Origin: Apodemus sylvaticus
Lineage: Eukaryota; Chordata; Mammalia; Rodentia; Muridae
Reading direction: 5' to 3'
Length of the DNA: 64,000 nt
NCBI RefSeq assembly: GCF_947179515.1
Contig: NC_067478.1
Location: forward strand, 26,652,266 to 26,716,265
Positions 11,500 through 22,197 of this stretch are shown here, in pieces (position 1 is the stretch's first letter; each line of letters begins with the position of its first letter). Position numbers and translations under genes: made by a program. Below the pieces are notes generated by a model that was not told where the DNA came from, did no database searches, and was given only the letters and a program-made list of their open reading frames with translations.

Positions 11500-12345
11500 T
11501 CATTTGACATTGAGTCCCACTTTAGCCCATCCCAGGCCAGGAGGCTTCCAGCAATACCCGCAGTTGGCATATGGGAGACTTATGTGGGCTTTTTGGGAAA
11601 CCAAACTGACTTCTGTAGCGTTGGTTTACATTCCTCACCAGTAGTGCAGAAGGCCCTTTCGTCCAGATCATCAGTGTTTCTTGCTGTGTTTCCTTAAAGA
11701 CTATCATTCTGACATGTGCCTTTAACCCCACCCCTCAGGAGGCAGAGGCAGAGGCCAGCCTGGTGTGCAGAGTGAATTCCAGGACAGCCAAGCCAGAGAA
11801 ACCCTGTCTCAATAGATAGATAAATAAATAAATATCTACCATTCTGACTTGGGTAAGATTTTATTGCATTTCACTGACGGCTAGTGAAGTTGAACATTTT
11901 TCATGTTTATTGGCCATGTGTAAATCATCATTTGTGAACCCATTTATTAATAGGATTTCTGGACTTCTTGCTTAATTTCTTTTGGTTCGTTGTATATTCT
12001 AGATATTAATCCTATTATATGCATAACTAAGCAAATATTTGTCTTCCATTCTGTGAGCTGTCTCTTTACTTAATTGTTTTCTCTGCTATACCAAAGCCTT
12101 GTAATTTAATGAATCCTATTAATGAGTACTATTTGCTTATTGTTAACATTGTTTTCTGAACATCTAGAATTCTATTCAGAAAGTCCCCACCTATGACTAT
12201 ATCTTGAAATCTTTCCTCCCTAACAGTGTTCCCAGTCCTTCACAATTTTTCTGTGTAGGATCAGATACAGGGATCTAGTTCATTCTTCAACATATGGGTA
12301 TCTAGTTAGTCTATGATGGAAGTTTTGCCTTGTATCTATTTATGC
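11500..12345 (-). repeat. Old L1 ORF2 fragment, antisense, interrupted by a B1
   Basis: Antisense L1 ORF2 landmarks occur in order: GGTTTACATTCCTCACCAG, CTATCATTCTGAC, TTGCATTTCACTGACGGCTA, GTTGAACATTTTTCATG and TTTGTCTTCCATTCTGTGAG. Frames are broken throughout. The B1 at 11714 splits it at a clean target duplication. Confidence 0.75.
11714..11835 (+). mobile_element. B1 SINE
   Basis: Shortened B1 with GTGCCTTTAACCCCA, GGCAGAGGCAGAGGCCAGCC and AGAGAAACCCTGTCTC, then an AATA-rich tail. Flanked by a 13-bp target duplication CTAYCATTCTGAC at 11701-11713 and 11836-11848. It lies inside an older L1. Confidence 0.93.
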
Positions 12346-12364
12346 ATATTCCTGTGTTTGCATG

Positions 12365-12580
12365 TGCATAGGTGCATGTAGGTGCAGAAGCACATGTGTG
12401 TAAATACCAGAGGGCCAACCTTAGGTGTCGTTCTTCAGGTGTCTTTTTTGGTTTGGTTAGTTGGTTTTTTTGAGACAAGGTTGCTCACTGGCCTGGAGCT
12501 GGCCTTTGCCTGGCATGAAAGACAGGGATCTGCCTGTTACCCTTCCTGGCTCTGGGATTACAAGTCATCATACCCAGCTC
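12365..12580 (-). repeat. tRNA/B1-type composite SINE, first half (split by L1)
   Basis: Contains TTGAGACAAGGTTGCTCACT, CTGGGATTACAAGTCATCA and CCCAGCT, the antisense of a B1-like body. The rest of the element, with its tRNA-like head, resumes at 13387 beyond the L1 insertion. Confidence 0.65.
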
Positions 12581-13386
12581 TTTTTTTTATTAGATATATT
12601 CTTTACTTACATTTCAAATGTTGTCCCCTTTCCTGGTTTCCCTGACCAAAAAAAAAAAAAAAAAAAAAAAAAAACCCTAACCCATCCCCCTACCCCCTGT
12701 TCACCAATCCACCCACTCCTGCTTCCCTGTCCTGGCATTCCCCTATACTGTGACATCTAGCCTTCTCAAAACTAAGGGACTCTCCTCCCTTTGATGTTCG
12801 ACAAGGCCATCCTCTGCTGCATATGTAGTTGGAGCCATGGGTCCCTCCATGTGTACTCTTTAGTTGGTGGTTTAGTCCCTGGGTGCTCTAAGGGTCCTGG
12901 GTAGTTGATATTGTTGTTCCCCCTATGGGGCTGCGAGTTCCTTCAGCTCCTTGGGTCCTTGGGTCCTTTCTCAAGCTCCTCCATTGGGGTCCCTGTGCTC
13001 AGTTCAATGGTTGGCTAAGAGTGTCCCCCTCTGTATGCACTGTCAGAGCCTCTCAGGAGACAGCTATATCAGGCTCCTGTCAGCAAGCACTTGTTGGCAT
13101 CTACAATAGTGTCAGGGTTTGGTAACTGTATATGGGATAGATCCCCAGGTGGGGTAGTGTCTGGATGGTCTTTCCTTCAGTCTCTGATTCACACTTTGTC
13201 TCTGTATCACCTCCTGTGGGTATTTTGCTCCCCCTTCTAAGAAAGACCAGAGTATCCATACTTTGGTCTTCCTTCTTCTTGAGCTTCATGTGGTCTGTGA
13301 GTTGTATCTTGGGTATTCCGAGCTTCTGGGCTAATATCGACTTATCAGTGAGTGCATACCATGTGTGTTCTTGTATGATTGCATAT
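12581..13386 (-). mobile_element. 5'-truncated L1, inserted into a SINE
   Basis: Antisense rodent L1 3' UTR and ORF2 tail: TATTCTTTACTTACATTTCA at the left, then GGCCATCCTCTGCTGC, GGTTTAGTCCCTGGG and GCAAGCACTTGTTGGCATC. Contains a 28-base A run at 12646-12673 (T in L1 sense). CCAGCT is duplicated at 12574-12579 and 13387-13392, consistent with a short target duplication. Confidence 0.9.
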
Positions 13387-13482
13387 CCAGCTTTTTGAAT
13401 GTGGGTCTGGGTATTGGATTAAGGTTCTCATGCTTGTAAGATGAACACTTTACTGACTGAGCCATCTCCCCAGCCCACAGGT
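13387..13482 (-). repeat. Composite SINE, second half (tRNA-like head)
   Basis: CTCATGCTTGTAAGATGAAC then ACTGACTGAGCCATCTCC and CCAGCCC: the antisense tRNA-like head of a B2/B3/B4-class SINE. It continues the fragment ending at 12580. Confidence 0.75.
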
Positions 13483-13494
13483 AGTTTAAAACCA

Positions 13495-13725
13495 TACCTG
13501 AAAGGATTCCAAGATGCTTTCTGTGGTGGTTTCAGTAGAAATGGCCTCGTAGGCTCATATATTTGACTGCTTAGTTGTCAGGGAGTGGCACAACTTGAGA
13601 AGGATTAGGTGCCATAGCTTTGTTGAAGTGTATCGCTGGGCATGGACTTCGAGGTTTCAAAAGTGGAACCAGGCCCGGGGGCTTTCTCTTTCCCTGCTGC
13701 CTGTGGATCTGGATGCTGAGCCCAG
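13495..13725 (+). repeat. Rodent interspersed repeat 'B', 5' half
   Basis: I recognise a rodent medium-copy repeat beginning GGTGGTTTCAGTAGAAATGG, with AGGGAGTGGCAC and a CTGCTGCCTGTGGAT block near its middle. The 3' half seems to resume at 14725. Related copies lie at 37290, 60790 and, inverted, 61311. I do not assign a library name. Confidence 0.55.
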
Positions 13726-14724
13726 TGTAGCCCTGGTAGGGACAGAGTGACATGGCTCCTGCCCATAAGGACAGGGCTCTGGTGTGAGCTTCCAAGAGTA
13801 TCAATGGCTGCTGTGGGTATAAGGCTTATTTGTATAATAATGTACATATTTCACATTCCTCAGAGCAATGTCTTTCCTGTACATGTTAATGACTCCATGA
13901 GGATTAGAGACAGCAGAGTCCAGGAGCTGAAGATGCGGCTAATGTCTCAGGAAAATAGTAGATGCTATGAACTTCAGGACAGCCCTTAAGGCTGTGGGAA
14001 AGAACTCTAAATATATGAGTTCAAAATATGTGTAGTTTCCCAACTATGCAAATATAAGGATGCAATAGGGATTATGAGGGGCTTCTTGAATCTAAGGGAG
14101 CAAAGATCACTGTGAGCCAGCTTGTCAGAAAAATACAAAGGCAGACAGAATCTGTAATTCAAGGTCAGCCTAGGACAGATCCTGAGTTCAAGGTTAGCCT
14201 GGGACACAGCAAGGTTAGGCCCAGATGTGGTAAAAATGGTAATTTCAGGACTGGGTCCCAGCCAACTAGCTTATCATCTGTGCTTAACAAAGGCAAACCG
14301 ATCTCTGAAGTCTTTTGCAATGTTAAAGAAAAAATGCATGCTTGCTGTTTCCAAAGAATCAAAGGGCTGGGGTCTCAGGATGCTGACTCATAAGATAATC
14401 AAAAGGAAACCTGGAGAAAATGCCTGGATTGATATGGAAAATCAAAGCCTGGACCTGTGTCCTCAGGAGATGAGCTATCCAGAGAATTTTTTTTAGGATA
14501 AAAAAAGAGAACTGCTTGGAGAACTGACACAAGCAAGCAGGACATGAACAGAGAGATCTCATAATAGTAAGCAAGCAGAGCATAGACAGAGATCTCCAGA
14601 GAGAATGCAGAGCATAGAGATAAGGAGACTGGAAAAGGTAGATCAAGCAGAACACAGGTCATCAGCTTAGATCCACGATTTGGCTTCTCTCAGAACCCTG
14701 CTCCTTGCCAAGGCTGGTCCTTGG
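13726..14724. other. ~1 kb segment between two halves of repeat 'B'
   Basis: Unrecognised sequence that appears to interrupt a single repeat. It holds a B1-like fragment at 14131-14222 and an imperfect direct repeat (AAGCAAGCAG...GAGATCTC) at 14531-14560 and 14569-14596. Open frames up to 98 codons have no domain. Confidence 0.4.
14131..14222 (+). repeat. B1-like fragment with internal duplication
   Basis: Two successive copies of a (G/A)TTCAAGGTYAGCCTRGGACA block, the B1 right-arm motif, lie about 30 bp apart. Confidence 0.4.
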
Positions 14725-14940
14725 CATGTGGATGTATGTGGATGTAGGACTCTCAGCTCCTTCTCCAGCACCATGCCTGACTGTGCTACAATGCTTCCTG
14801 CCATGCTAATAATGGACTAAACCCCCAAAACTATAAGTGAGCTCCAATAAATGCTTTCTTTTATAAGAACTGCTGTGATCATGGTATCTCTTCACAGCAA
14901 CAGAGTAGTGGAGAGTCTTGTTGCAGTACTGAAAAGGTAC
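14725..14940 (+). repeat. Rodent interspersed repeat 'B', 3' half
   Basis: ACTCTCAGCTCCTTCTCCAG, TAATAATGGACTAAACCC, CAATAAATGCTTTCTTTTAT and TCTTCACAGCAACAGAG appear in the order seen in other copies of this repeat. Confidence 0.65.
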
Positions 14941-15960
14941 ACTACACTAAGGAGCCTCCTAATTATAATAAGATCAGGAAGATTACTCAGAAAAGAGGGA
15001 AAACCTTGGCCAGTGTCTCAATAGAATAATTGAGGCTTTGAGGAAATTCGCCAACCTTGATCTCTCATCTGACTGTTCAGAGCCAGAATCCCATTAGCCG
15101 GTCATCCCCTGGTGTCCATAGAAGAGCTTAGAAGCAACAGATGGGGTATCAGACTCCCCAGACTCAGCTGCTGAGCACGTGATACTCAACAACCCAGATC
15201 TGAAGGATGACAGAAAGAGGTAAAGAAAAGGAGAGAAAGATTCCAGATGGTTTTATCTGTTCTTATAGGTACCACGACCAGGGCCCATACATCAAAGGCC
15301 CCCTCTAATAAGCCTCAGAGATTCCGACCTGTATCAAATGCAAACACTAGACTCTTGGCCTCACCAAACACCCGACATGGCCAGTGTAGTATGTAAAGAC
15401 TCAGAGGCCTGGTGAAAGGTGAATGAATAGTCAATGCCCCAAGGAATGGAAGGGGGAACCCTCAACTGGCTCCCAGGACAGGGTTGCCCCTCTACAGGAT
15501 AAGGCACTGCCCTCATGAATAGTGATCTTCAGATGAGGAATGATATGTCCTGAGAATTTTGCTATTTATGGAGTCAAAGTGATCACAGATGTAAGCTAAC
15601 AGTCTACCTTCTCCTTGTCTGCACATTAACAATGTAACCCCCAAGTAAAGGCCATGAAAGACCAGTATATTGCCTTGTGCTTTCTCTTCCCTTGGCAGGT
15701 CTAAGTGAGAGGTCAGTCCTTTAACAAAGACAGTTTATAATACCTGTGATAACAAAACATAAATCTCTTCCAAATTGGATTTAAATTTCTTAGTCAGAGA
15801 AAAACAGGGATATCTCCAGACTATTTACAAGTTTTTGCATATGTTTATAACTGATAGATATTTAAAATGCAATATCCATGTATTCTTTCATTCAGTCATA
15901 TCTTTGATGGTTTTCTTTGAAATATATATCTTTGTTAAATGGTTTTAAGAAAAAAATAAG
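14941..15960. other. Unassigned DNA
   Basis: No repeat, exon or motif recognised. The right part becomes AT-rich from about 15780. Confidence 0.35.
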
Positions 15961-15963
15961 ACA

Positions 15964-16131
15964 CTGGGTGGTGGTGGTACATGCCTTTAATCCTAGCACT
16001 TGGGAGGCAGAGGCAGGTGGATTTCTGAGTTCAAGGCCAGCCTGGTCTACAGAGTGAGTTCCAGGACAGCTAGAGCTACACAGAGAAACCCTGTCTGGGG
16101 GGGGGGGGAGGAGAAGAAAAAAGAAAAGAAA
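15964..16131 (+). mobile_element. B1 SINE, full length
   Basis: Near-consensus B1: GGTGGTGGTACATGCCTTTA, AGCACTTGGGAGGCAGAGGC, TTCAAGGCCAGCCTGGTCTA and AGAAACCCTGTCT, then a 12-base G run and an AAAAG tail. An AAGAAAAAATAAGACA-like duplication flanks it near 15949-15963 and 16131-16145. Confidence 0.96.
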
Positions 16132-16160
16132 AGAAAAAATAAGACAAGAAAATCAAAACA

Positions 16161-16335
16161 GGCTTTAGAGAGATGGCTCAGCAGTTAAGGGCATGTACTG
16201 CTCTGGAAGAGAACTGGGGTTCAGTTTTTAGCACCCATGCTGGGAAACTATGAATCCCCTCTAAGTCGAGGTGTAGGGGATCCAACGCTCTCTTATGGCC
16301 TCCATGGAAGGCCACAGTAATGTATACATCCTCCA
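16161..16335 (+). mobile_element. B3-type SINE
   Basis: tRNA-like head GAGAGATGGCTCAGCAGTTA, then GTTCAGTTTTTAGCACCCAT, GGGGATCCAACGCTCTC and a TATGGCCTCC block, followed by A/T-rich simple sequence. It sits directly after the B1. Confidence 0.85.
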
Positions 16336-17519
16336 TCATCAATGAAAAAAAATATATATATATGCGTATATATAATTTAAAATATTTTAATCAAGATAAT
16401 AAAGCATATAAAAGTTATATAGCATACATATCTGATAATAATTAAATTTAAAAATACTTTCAGATGAGAAAGGATTTAAGATGGTAGTTTTGCACTAAAG
16501 TCAAAGGTTATTCCAAAATGGAAATATTAAAATATGAGAACAAAATTTCCCTTTCTTATATTTAAAGCTTATTTCTATATTAAAAAGTTCAGCATTTTAC
16601 AAAAGTCCACATAGGTCATGAAGAGACACAAGAAGTAAAAGTTAATAATGGTGCACGCAAGCTGAAGTTTACCATGATTGATGGTTGTTAACATTTTTCT
16701 TAAGGTCACATTATGTCTGAGCACTTATTTCCTCAGTCAGTCCTCTCCATACAGTGGGAGGACACTAGAGAAAGAGGCTGTGGGTCTGCAGACACACCAA
16801 GGTAACTTTTACATTTAGTGTTGGGGGTTCCTAACAGCATCATAGAACTTTGGTCTGGTTCTTCTTCCTAGTCCTGTGCTTCCAGATGTAAGACTCAGAC
16901 TCAAAATGTCTTTACAAATATCTTGGCCATATAGCTAAGCTCTTCTCTGACAAGATCATAACTTAAAATAACACATTTATTTTAACCTACATTGTGCCAT
17001 GTGGGTTGATTGCCTATACTCAAGAACCATGCATCTGTCTTGTCACATCTTCCCTATGCCCAGCTCTATCCCAGAATTCTGTCTGCCTCCCGGATGTCCC
17101 ACCTCCTATTCTACCCTTTCCTATAGGCCATAGGCTTTTTTTAATTGACAGGTGATGCATCTATGCAACACACCAGATATTCTCTCTACACAGCACAAAT
17201 TAAGTAGAAAATGCCAAGAGGTCCTGGGGAAAATAATTACAGAGATGAGACTGGGCTGAACCAATAACCTTAACTCTGGGAGGGTACGTTTTCCAGAGAG
17301 ATTAGCAACCCACCCACCAGAGAAATGCCAGGCAGAAGAAGATTCTAAAGGAGCCATGCTTGTCACAACTATGGGAACCAGAGCACTGGAACAAAATCCT
17401 TTTCTTTGTGGTCCCGAAGAACAAGGAGCTGCCCTTCAGCTCCAAAGACTGATGCTATCCAAGGTTACCTGATAAAAGTCCCACCACAGTGATGACAAAT
17501 AGCCAAAACAGGGTTTCAT
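16336..17519. other. AT-rich, unassigned DNA
   Basis: Starts with (TA)n-like sequence at 16351-16380. No element is confidently recognised. Confidence 0.4.
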
Positions 17520-17870
17520 CCTGTGCCTTCATCAATAGCCCAGGACTCCTTACTAAATTATCTTGTGAAGCAATCAATTATTAATGAGAATTCCCCAAAG
17601 CCATCAAACTTATTGTTACCCCTCCAGCCTTGGGAACTGCCCCCCTGCATAGCCCAGTAACAAAACATAACATTGACAGTCCTCACCTGAAGGTTAGGAG
17701 CACTTCCGCATCCGTAACTCCATCATCCAGATAAAATCTGTAGCATGTGGCTTTCTAGAACACTTATTTAAACTGTAAAAGCAAAATAAACGCTGACAGA
17801 TGAGCCCTGTCAAGGAGCTTTTGACGTGACTGACAGCTTGCGAGGATAACAGCTTACCACACTTAGACTT
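17520..17870 (+). repeat. Possible LTR-like repeat
   Basis: A TATTTAAA-like box near 17765 is followed within about 25 bp by AATAAA, a promoter/poly(A) spacing like that of retroviral LTRs. Ends and family are unknown, so this is a weak call. Confidence 0.25.
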
Positions 17871-18725
17871 AAAGAACGTGATGAGAGTAAAGGTAAAGCT
17901 AAAGCGTTGCCTATCTCAGCCTGCCTAGCCTCGGGAACACCTTAAAGACAGAGCTGCTAAAAGCTCTAAAAACTCCTCAGTCAGAAACCCATCAAAGGAC
18001 ACCCCCTGAAAGACAGTGATAAGCCCCATTTCAATAACTACAATTGTTTTGGTTTCATTCACTACTTTTCTCTTGACCCTGTTGCTATAGTATCTGTTCC
18101 ATTACTACAGCTTTACCTTGCCCACCTTGTAATCTATCCTGCCACTGTTCCCTTCATAAAATTGTTCTTTTATGGTTTGCTACATTCTCAATACAGAGCC
18201 ATTAGCAGTATGTTGCTGTAGTTGTTGTGTTGGTGGTGGTGGTGGTTTTGTTGATGATGATGTTGTTGTTTTTTAACAATCCAGGAGCAAGTTATACAGG
18301 GATCAGTCTCCTGGGGCAATCTTGTCCCTGGGAGACCATTGATTGGCATAATCTTTCTAACTCTTTCTTAGCTTTTATATCTACGCTTCTAAAAACATAT
18401 GCCTTCTAGTACGAGGCATTTAAAAAAGTAAAATCCTTGTAGCACATACATTCCAGCCAACTCCTACCACAAAGGATCTAACACCTCCTCTCCAACCATT
18501 GGATCAGATAGTGAGGGAGTTTTATGGTCCCTTTCAGGTGGATTACTGTGCCCTTCACCAGCATGACAAAGTGTAAGAGTCTGAGCATCATTCTTAAGCT
18601 CTCCAAAATATTTCTGAGACTAGAGCTTTCAGAGGGAAGTTATGAGGACAAAGCGTAGGGAGAGAGAGGTATCAAGATTAACAAGTGAAAGAAACCAGTA
18701 AGAGAAAAATGTTTAATCTCATAGA
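17871..18725. other. Unassigned DNA with (GTT)/(GGT)/(GAT) simple repeats at about 18210-18278
   Basis: A run of GTT, then GGT and GAT triplets is the only structured part. The short open frame across it encodes low-complexity hydrophobic sequence and is not a gene. Confidence 0.5.
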
Positions 18726-18730
18726 TACAC

Positions 18731-18766
18731 CCACCCCAACACCAACACCAACACCAACACCAAAAG
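18731..18766. repeat. (CCAACA)n hexamer repeat
   Basis: About five exact CCAACA/CAACAC units in tandem. Confidence 0.9.
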
Positions 18767-18769
18767 GCT

Positions 18770-19040
18770 ACATGGAAGGGCCAGAGCATACAGAAGAAAG
18801 GTCCACCATGTCTACATGTGGGGGAATGTGGGTGCTATGCAAATGAGCCAGGAAAGGGGAGACCATGATCTGACCCAAGGCCCCTGATCTTCTGCCTGTC
18901 CCAGCTCTCTGTGCTCCTTCAGCCCTTAGAAGTTACTCCCTCAATAAGCTATCTTTATTTCTACCACTATCTATATGCTGATCCAACTGTTTGTTCCAGA
19001 ACACAGAGCCTGGAAATTCAGAAGGGGCGCTCCACACTAC
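18770..19040. other. Unassigned DNA, LTR-like in feel; octamer ATGCAAAT at 18838-18845
   Basis: Contains an exact POU octamer and an AATAAG/CTTTATTT region, but no terminal TG/CA or target duplication that I can pair. Confidence 0.25.
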
Positions 19041-19399
19041 AGTCTGCCTCAGTGCTATGAAGAGCTGCTCTGTCAGGTCTTAGGTTATCATTTCATTTCC
19101 ATTGTTTTTAATGTACTCTTCTAATCCTACAATTTTATATCATACATTATTTGGATCTGACTCCCAATTCATTATAGAAAAAGGCTCAACTCACACAAGG
19201 CATATATCCCAGTGCCATGTTCCAGTCCCTCCCAAATCTGTTGGACCCCAGGCCCATTCACCTCTCCCACTTACCATCCACATGACCTTGCCTGGTTTCT
19301 CAGTGTTTCAGTTTTCTCATGTTCAAAATAAAAATAGAACCAGTAATGGCCACTCCTAGGGTCACCCTGAATGCCAAAGCGCTTTTTTAGTGGGCGGTA

Positions 19400-19625
19400 T
19401 GTCCCAGGTACCAGGGCTATACTAATTGCTTTCCATTCATCTTCTCATTTAAACTTAGAAAAACCTTTCAAAGTGTGTTCCATTATCACCCATCTAGCTG
19501 ATGAGACGGATCAGCTTTGGGGAGGTGGAGTAGCTGCTCCAATGATATATAGCCAATAAGTCAATGTCATAATCCAAAGCCAGATCTAACCCTGAGCTTA
19601 CGATTTTAACCATTCTGCAAATGCC
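19400..19625 (-). repeat. MIR SINE fossil
   Basis: Antisense MIR landmarks in order: TCTTCTCATTTAAACTTAG, a TTCCATTATCACCC block in place of the usual TATTATCCCC, GCTGATGAGAC, GGTGGAGTAGCTGC and AACCCTGAGCTTACG. Old and diverged but ordered across ~200 bp. Confidence 0.7.
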
Positions 19626-19705
19626 CCACAGCTTTGCCAGTGTGACAGTTTCCTGGTGGCACAAAACTGAGAGCATTGCATTTGCCTCAGCGGTATTGAA
19701 AAGAC

Positions 19706-19893
19706 CATGAGGACTGAAGAGATGACTCAATGGGTAAGAGCACTGACAGTTCTTCCAAAGGTCCTGAGTTCAAATCCCAGAAACCACATGGTGGCTCACA
19801 ACCATCCATAATGAGATCTGATGCCCTCTTCTGGGGTGTCTGAAGACAACTACAGTATTCTTACATATAGTAAATAAATCTTTTTTTAAAAAA
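19706..19893 (+). mobile_element. B2 SINE
   Basis: GGACTGAAGAGATGACTCAA head, GGTCCTGAGTTCAAATCCCA, AACCACATGGTGGCTCACA, GATCTGATGCCCTCTTCTGG and an AAATAAATC tail. Complete length. A-rich simple sequence continues to 19942. Confidence 0.95.
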
Positions 19894-19944
19894 CATACAA
19901 AATAAACGTCATTAAAAAAAATAAGAAAAAAAAAAAAAAGAAAG

Positions 19945-20640
19945 TACAATGAGTTTCCACACTTAGGAAAGTCCTGTAGGCTGTGAAGGTTTTGCTGTCA
20001 TTGTCACTGGGATACCCAGGGTCGGCCGTAGAGTTCATCCCTGCCGTCTAGTGAGAGGCTTCATTAGCACACCCAGGCAGCCATCTTTAAGCGGGCAGAG
20101 CTAGCTAGGCTCTTATTGCTTGCCTGGGAGAGAAATATGGGACTACTAGTGATACACAGATCCAACCCTAAGTCTAGTGCTCAATTTCTCTGGGCAAGCC
20201 TAGGAGTCTTAATTAAGCAAGAGCTTAAGATGGCTCATCTCAGTAAAGTCTACAAGGCATCACATAAACGCCACTCATATCTACCCGCACCATTTCTCTA
20301 AGGCAGCCCTCTCCTCTCCATTGAAACGATGGGTACCACATGAGAGACCGTGGAGAACCAGCCAGGAATGCCCATAGCTATTTCTGGAAGCTGTTTTAAT
20401 TCCACCGACAGAGCTAAGCATGAGTCATTCTGAGAACACAGAAAGGGATGGTGTGCGCTGTCACCTGGCACGGGTCCCTTCTTCAACTTGGAGACTGAAG
20501 GCATTTACTGCCCATGGCTTTTTACTGTCTGTATTAAAAACTTACCAGGACTATGAGTTCACTCCCAGGAAACAAAGCAAATGCAACATGGGAGAGGAAA
20601 GTCAGTGTCCCAGCCTACAGGTGACAGCTTCTCTAAACGC

Positions 20641-20679
<39 letters not shown>

Positions 20680-20960
20680 CATTGGTGCTTTTAATAACAC
20701 TGAAGTGTAATGGTCTAAATTTTGTGCTGTCTCCCCAGCACCCACCAAGAGGACAATATTAGGAGACAGAGACTCTGAAGGAAGAACACCAAAGAAGGCT
20801 CTGGAGAACTGGCCTGCCATACTGTGTCACACTAGAGGACAGGCCTTCACCAGTTAGCAAATCTGCTTAAATCTGGAGGCTTCCCAACCTCCAGAACAGT
20901 GAAAGTAGATTTCTATTGTTAAGCTACCTTGACTCTTGTTATAGATGCTCAAAAGGACTA
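19945..20960. other. Unassigned DNA with a (TG)17 microsatellite at 20643-20676
   Basis: No interspersed repeat recognised. The TG run is uninterrupted. Confidence 0.5.
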
Positions 20961-20964
20961 AAAC

Positions 20965-21110
20965 AGAAGAAATAATATCAATACCTCTATTTAAGAGAAG
21001 GAAAGACAGATTCACTTGCCCAGGATCACATAGTACATGACATCTGGCACGTGACATCTACAGGCTGAGTTCAGGCTGTCTGAGTTTGAGTCTCAACTCT
21101 TAGGCCTTGA
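20965..21110 (-). repeat. MIR SINE fossil
   Basis: CTCTATTTAAGAGAAGGAAA followed by CACTTGCCCAGGATCACAT and GCTGAGTTCAGGCTGTCTGA: the antisense MIR core in the right order and spacing. Confidence 0.7.
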
Positions 21111-21435
21111 TTCCCAGGCTAGGTGACTAACTGGAAGCCTTTGAGTATGTACGCCCCTTATATGACTTGGCACTGCAGACAGCTACTGTCTGTCTTCCAG
21201 GATTTTAAGATTCATGTCTCTTAGCAGGTGGCATGGTCAGAATGTGAGATGTGGCCAGAAACGGGAGGCCCAACAGTCTTTCCTGAGGGGTAGATGGTAC
21301 AAACAGAAGATGGAACATTTACTTAATGAAGACAGAAGTCGGAAGTTGAGGATGTAGGTTTCAGAGTTGGGTGGCGGAACAGATGATGGTCTTACCATGC
21401 CTTGTCACCTCACCTTCCATGTTCATCATGGCTGA

Positions 21436-21436
<1 letters not shown>

Positions 21437-21478
<42 letters not shown>
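21437..21478. repeat. (CA)n microsatellite
   Basis: About 20 uninterrupted CA units. Confidence 0.97.
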
Positions 21479-21479
<1 letters not shown>

Positions 21480-22120
21480 CCAGGGCTATATTTTGTGTTA
21501 TAAATAACAGAATGAGCATCGCCTTTTGGAGTTCAGAATTCATCAAGAAGAAATGTCAACCAATGGCACTTGTTTGTAATAACAAAATAGTAGAAATAAA
21601 TTAAATGTCTGTGAAGAAAGGATCAGCAAAGCGTGAGTCACCCGCTGAGCACTAAACAGCTGAAAAAAGATACACTGTTGTAGACAGGGCAAAGAGAAGG
21701 CACAGTATAAACATATCTTACCTTCTACACTATCATAGGAAAAAACAGAGTATATATCAATATTTGATATATGTAGATGACTTTGCTGCTGCAAAATTAT
21801 TCTAATTCTTCTATGATAATAAAATTAACTAACTGATATTAAGTAATTAATCTTGCCTATCCCAAAGCCATGCCCTAGTCTAATTCTAGCCATTTCTAGT
21901 GCTGGTACTTGTGTGTCTTTTGTCTTGTCAAGTCCGTTTTCCACATTAGTCTTTCCAAAGCATTAATTTTATTGAGGAAGGGACCTTAATTTGGTTCTTG
22001 TAGCTGGGACAGGAGGGTTAGGGAAGAAAGGGCAAAGACTAGGGGCAGAAAAAATTAAACTAAAAACAGACATCATTATACCCAGTGAAGCCATGTTAGT
22101 ATTGCCTCTCTGTCTGAACA

Positions 22121-22197
22121 TCTATCTCTATCTATCTCTCTATCTATCTCTCTATCTATCTCTCTATCTATCCCTTCCTCCCTCCCTCCCTCCTCCA
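22121..22197. repeat. (TCTATCTC)n then (CCCT)n compound microsatellite
   Basis: Regular TATC/TCTC alternation over ~50 bp passes into CCTTCCCTCCCTCCC. Confidence 0.95.

Noticed and set aside
16161..16240. tRNA gene (A/B-box-like sequence)
   Set aside because: The tRNA-like head belongs to a B3 SINE. The same applies to the B2 heads at 7552, 19706, 25262 and 57782 and to the ID-like part at 63185; none folds as an intact tRNA by eye.
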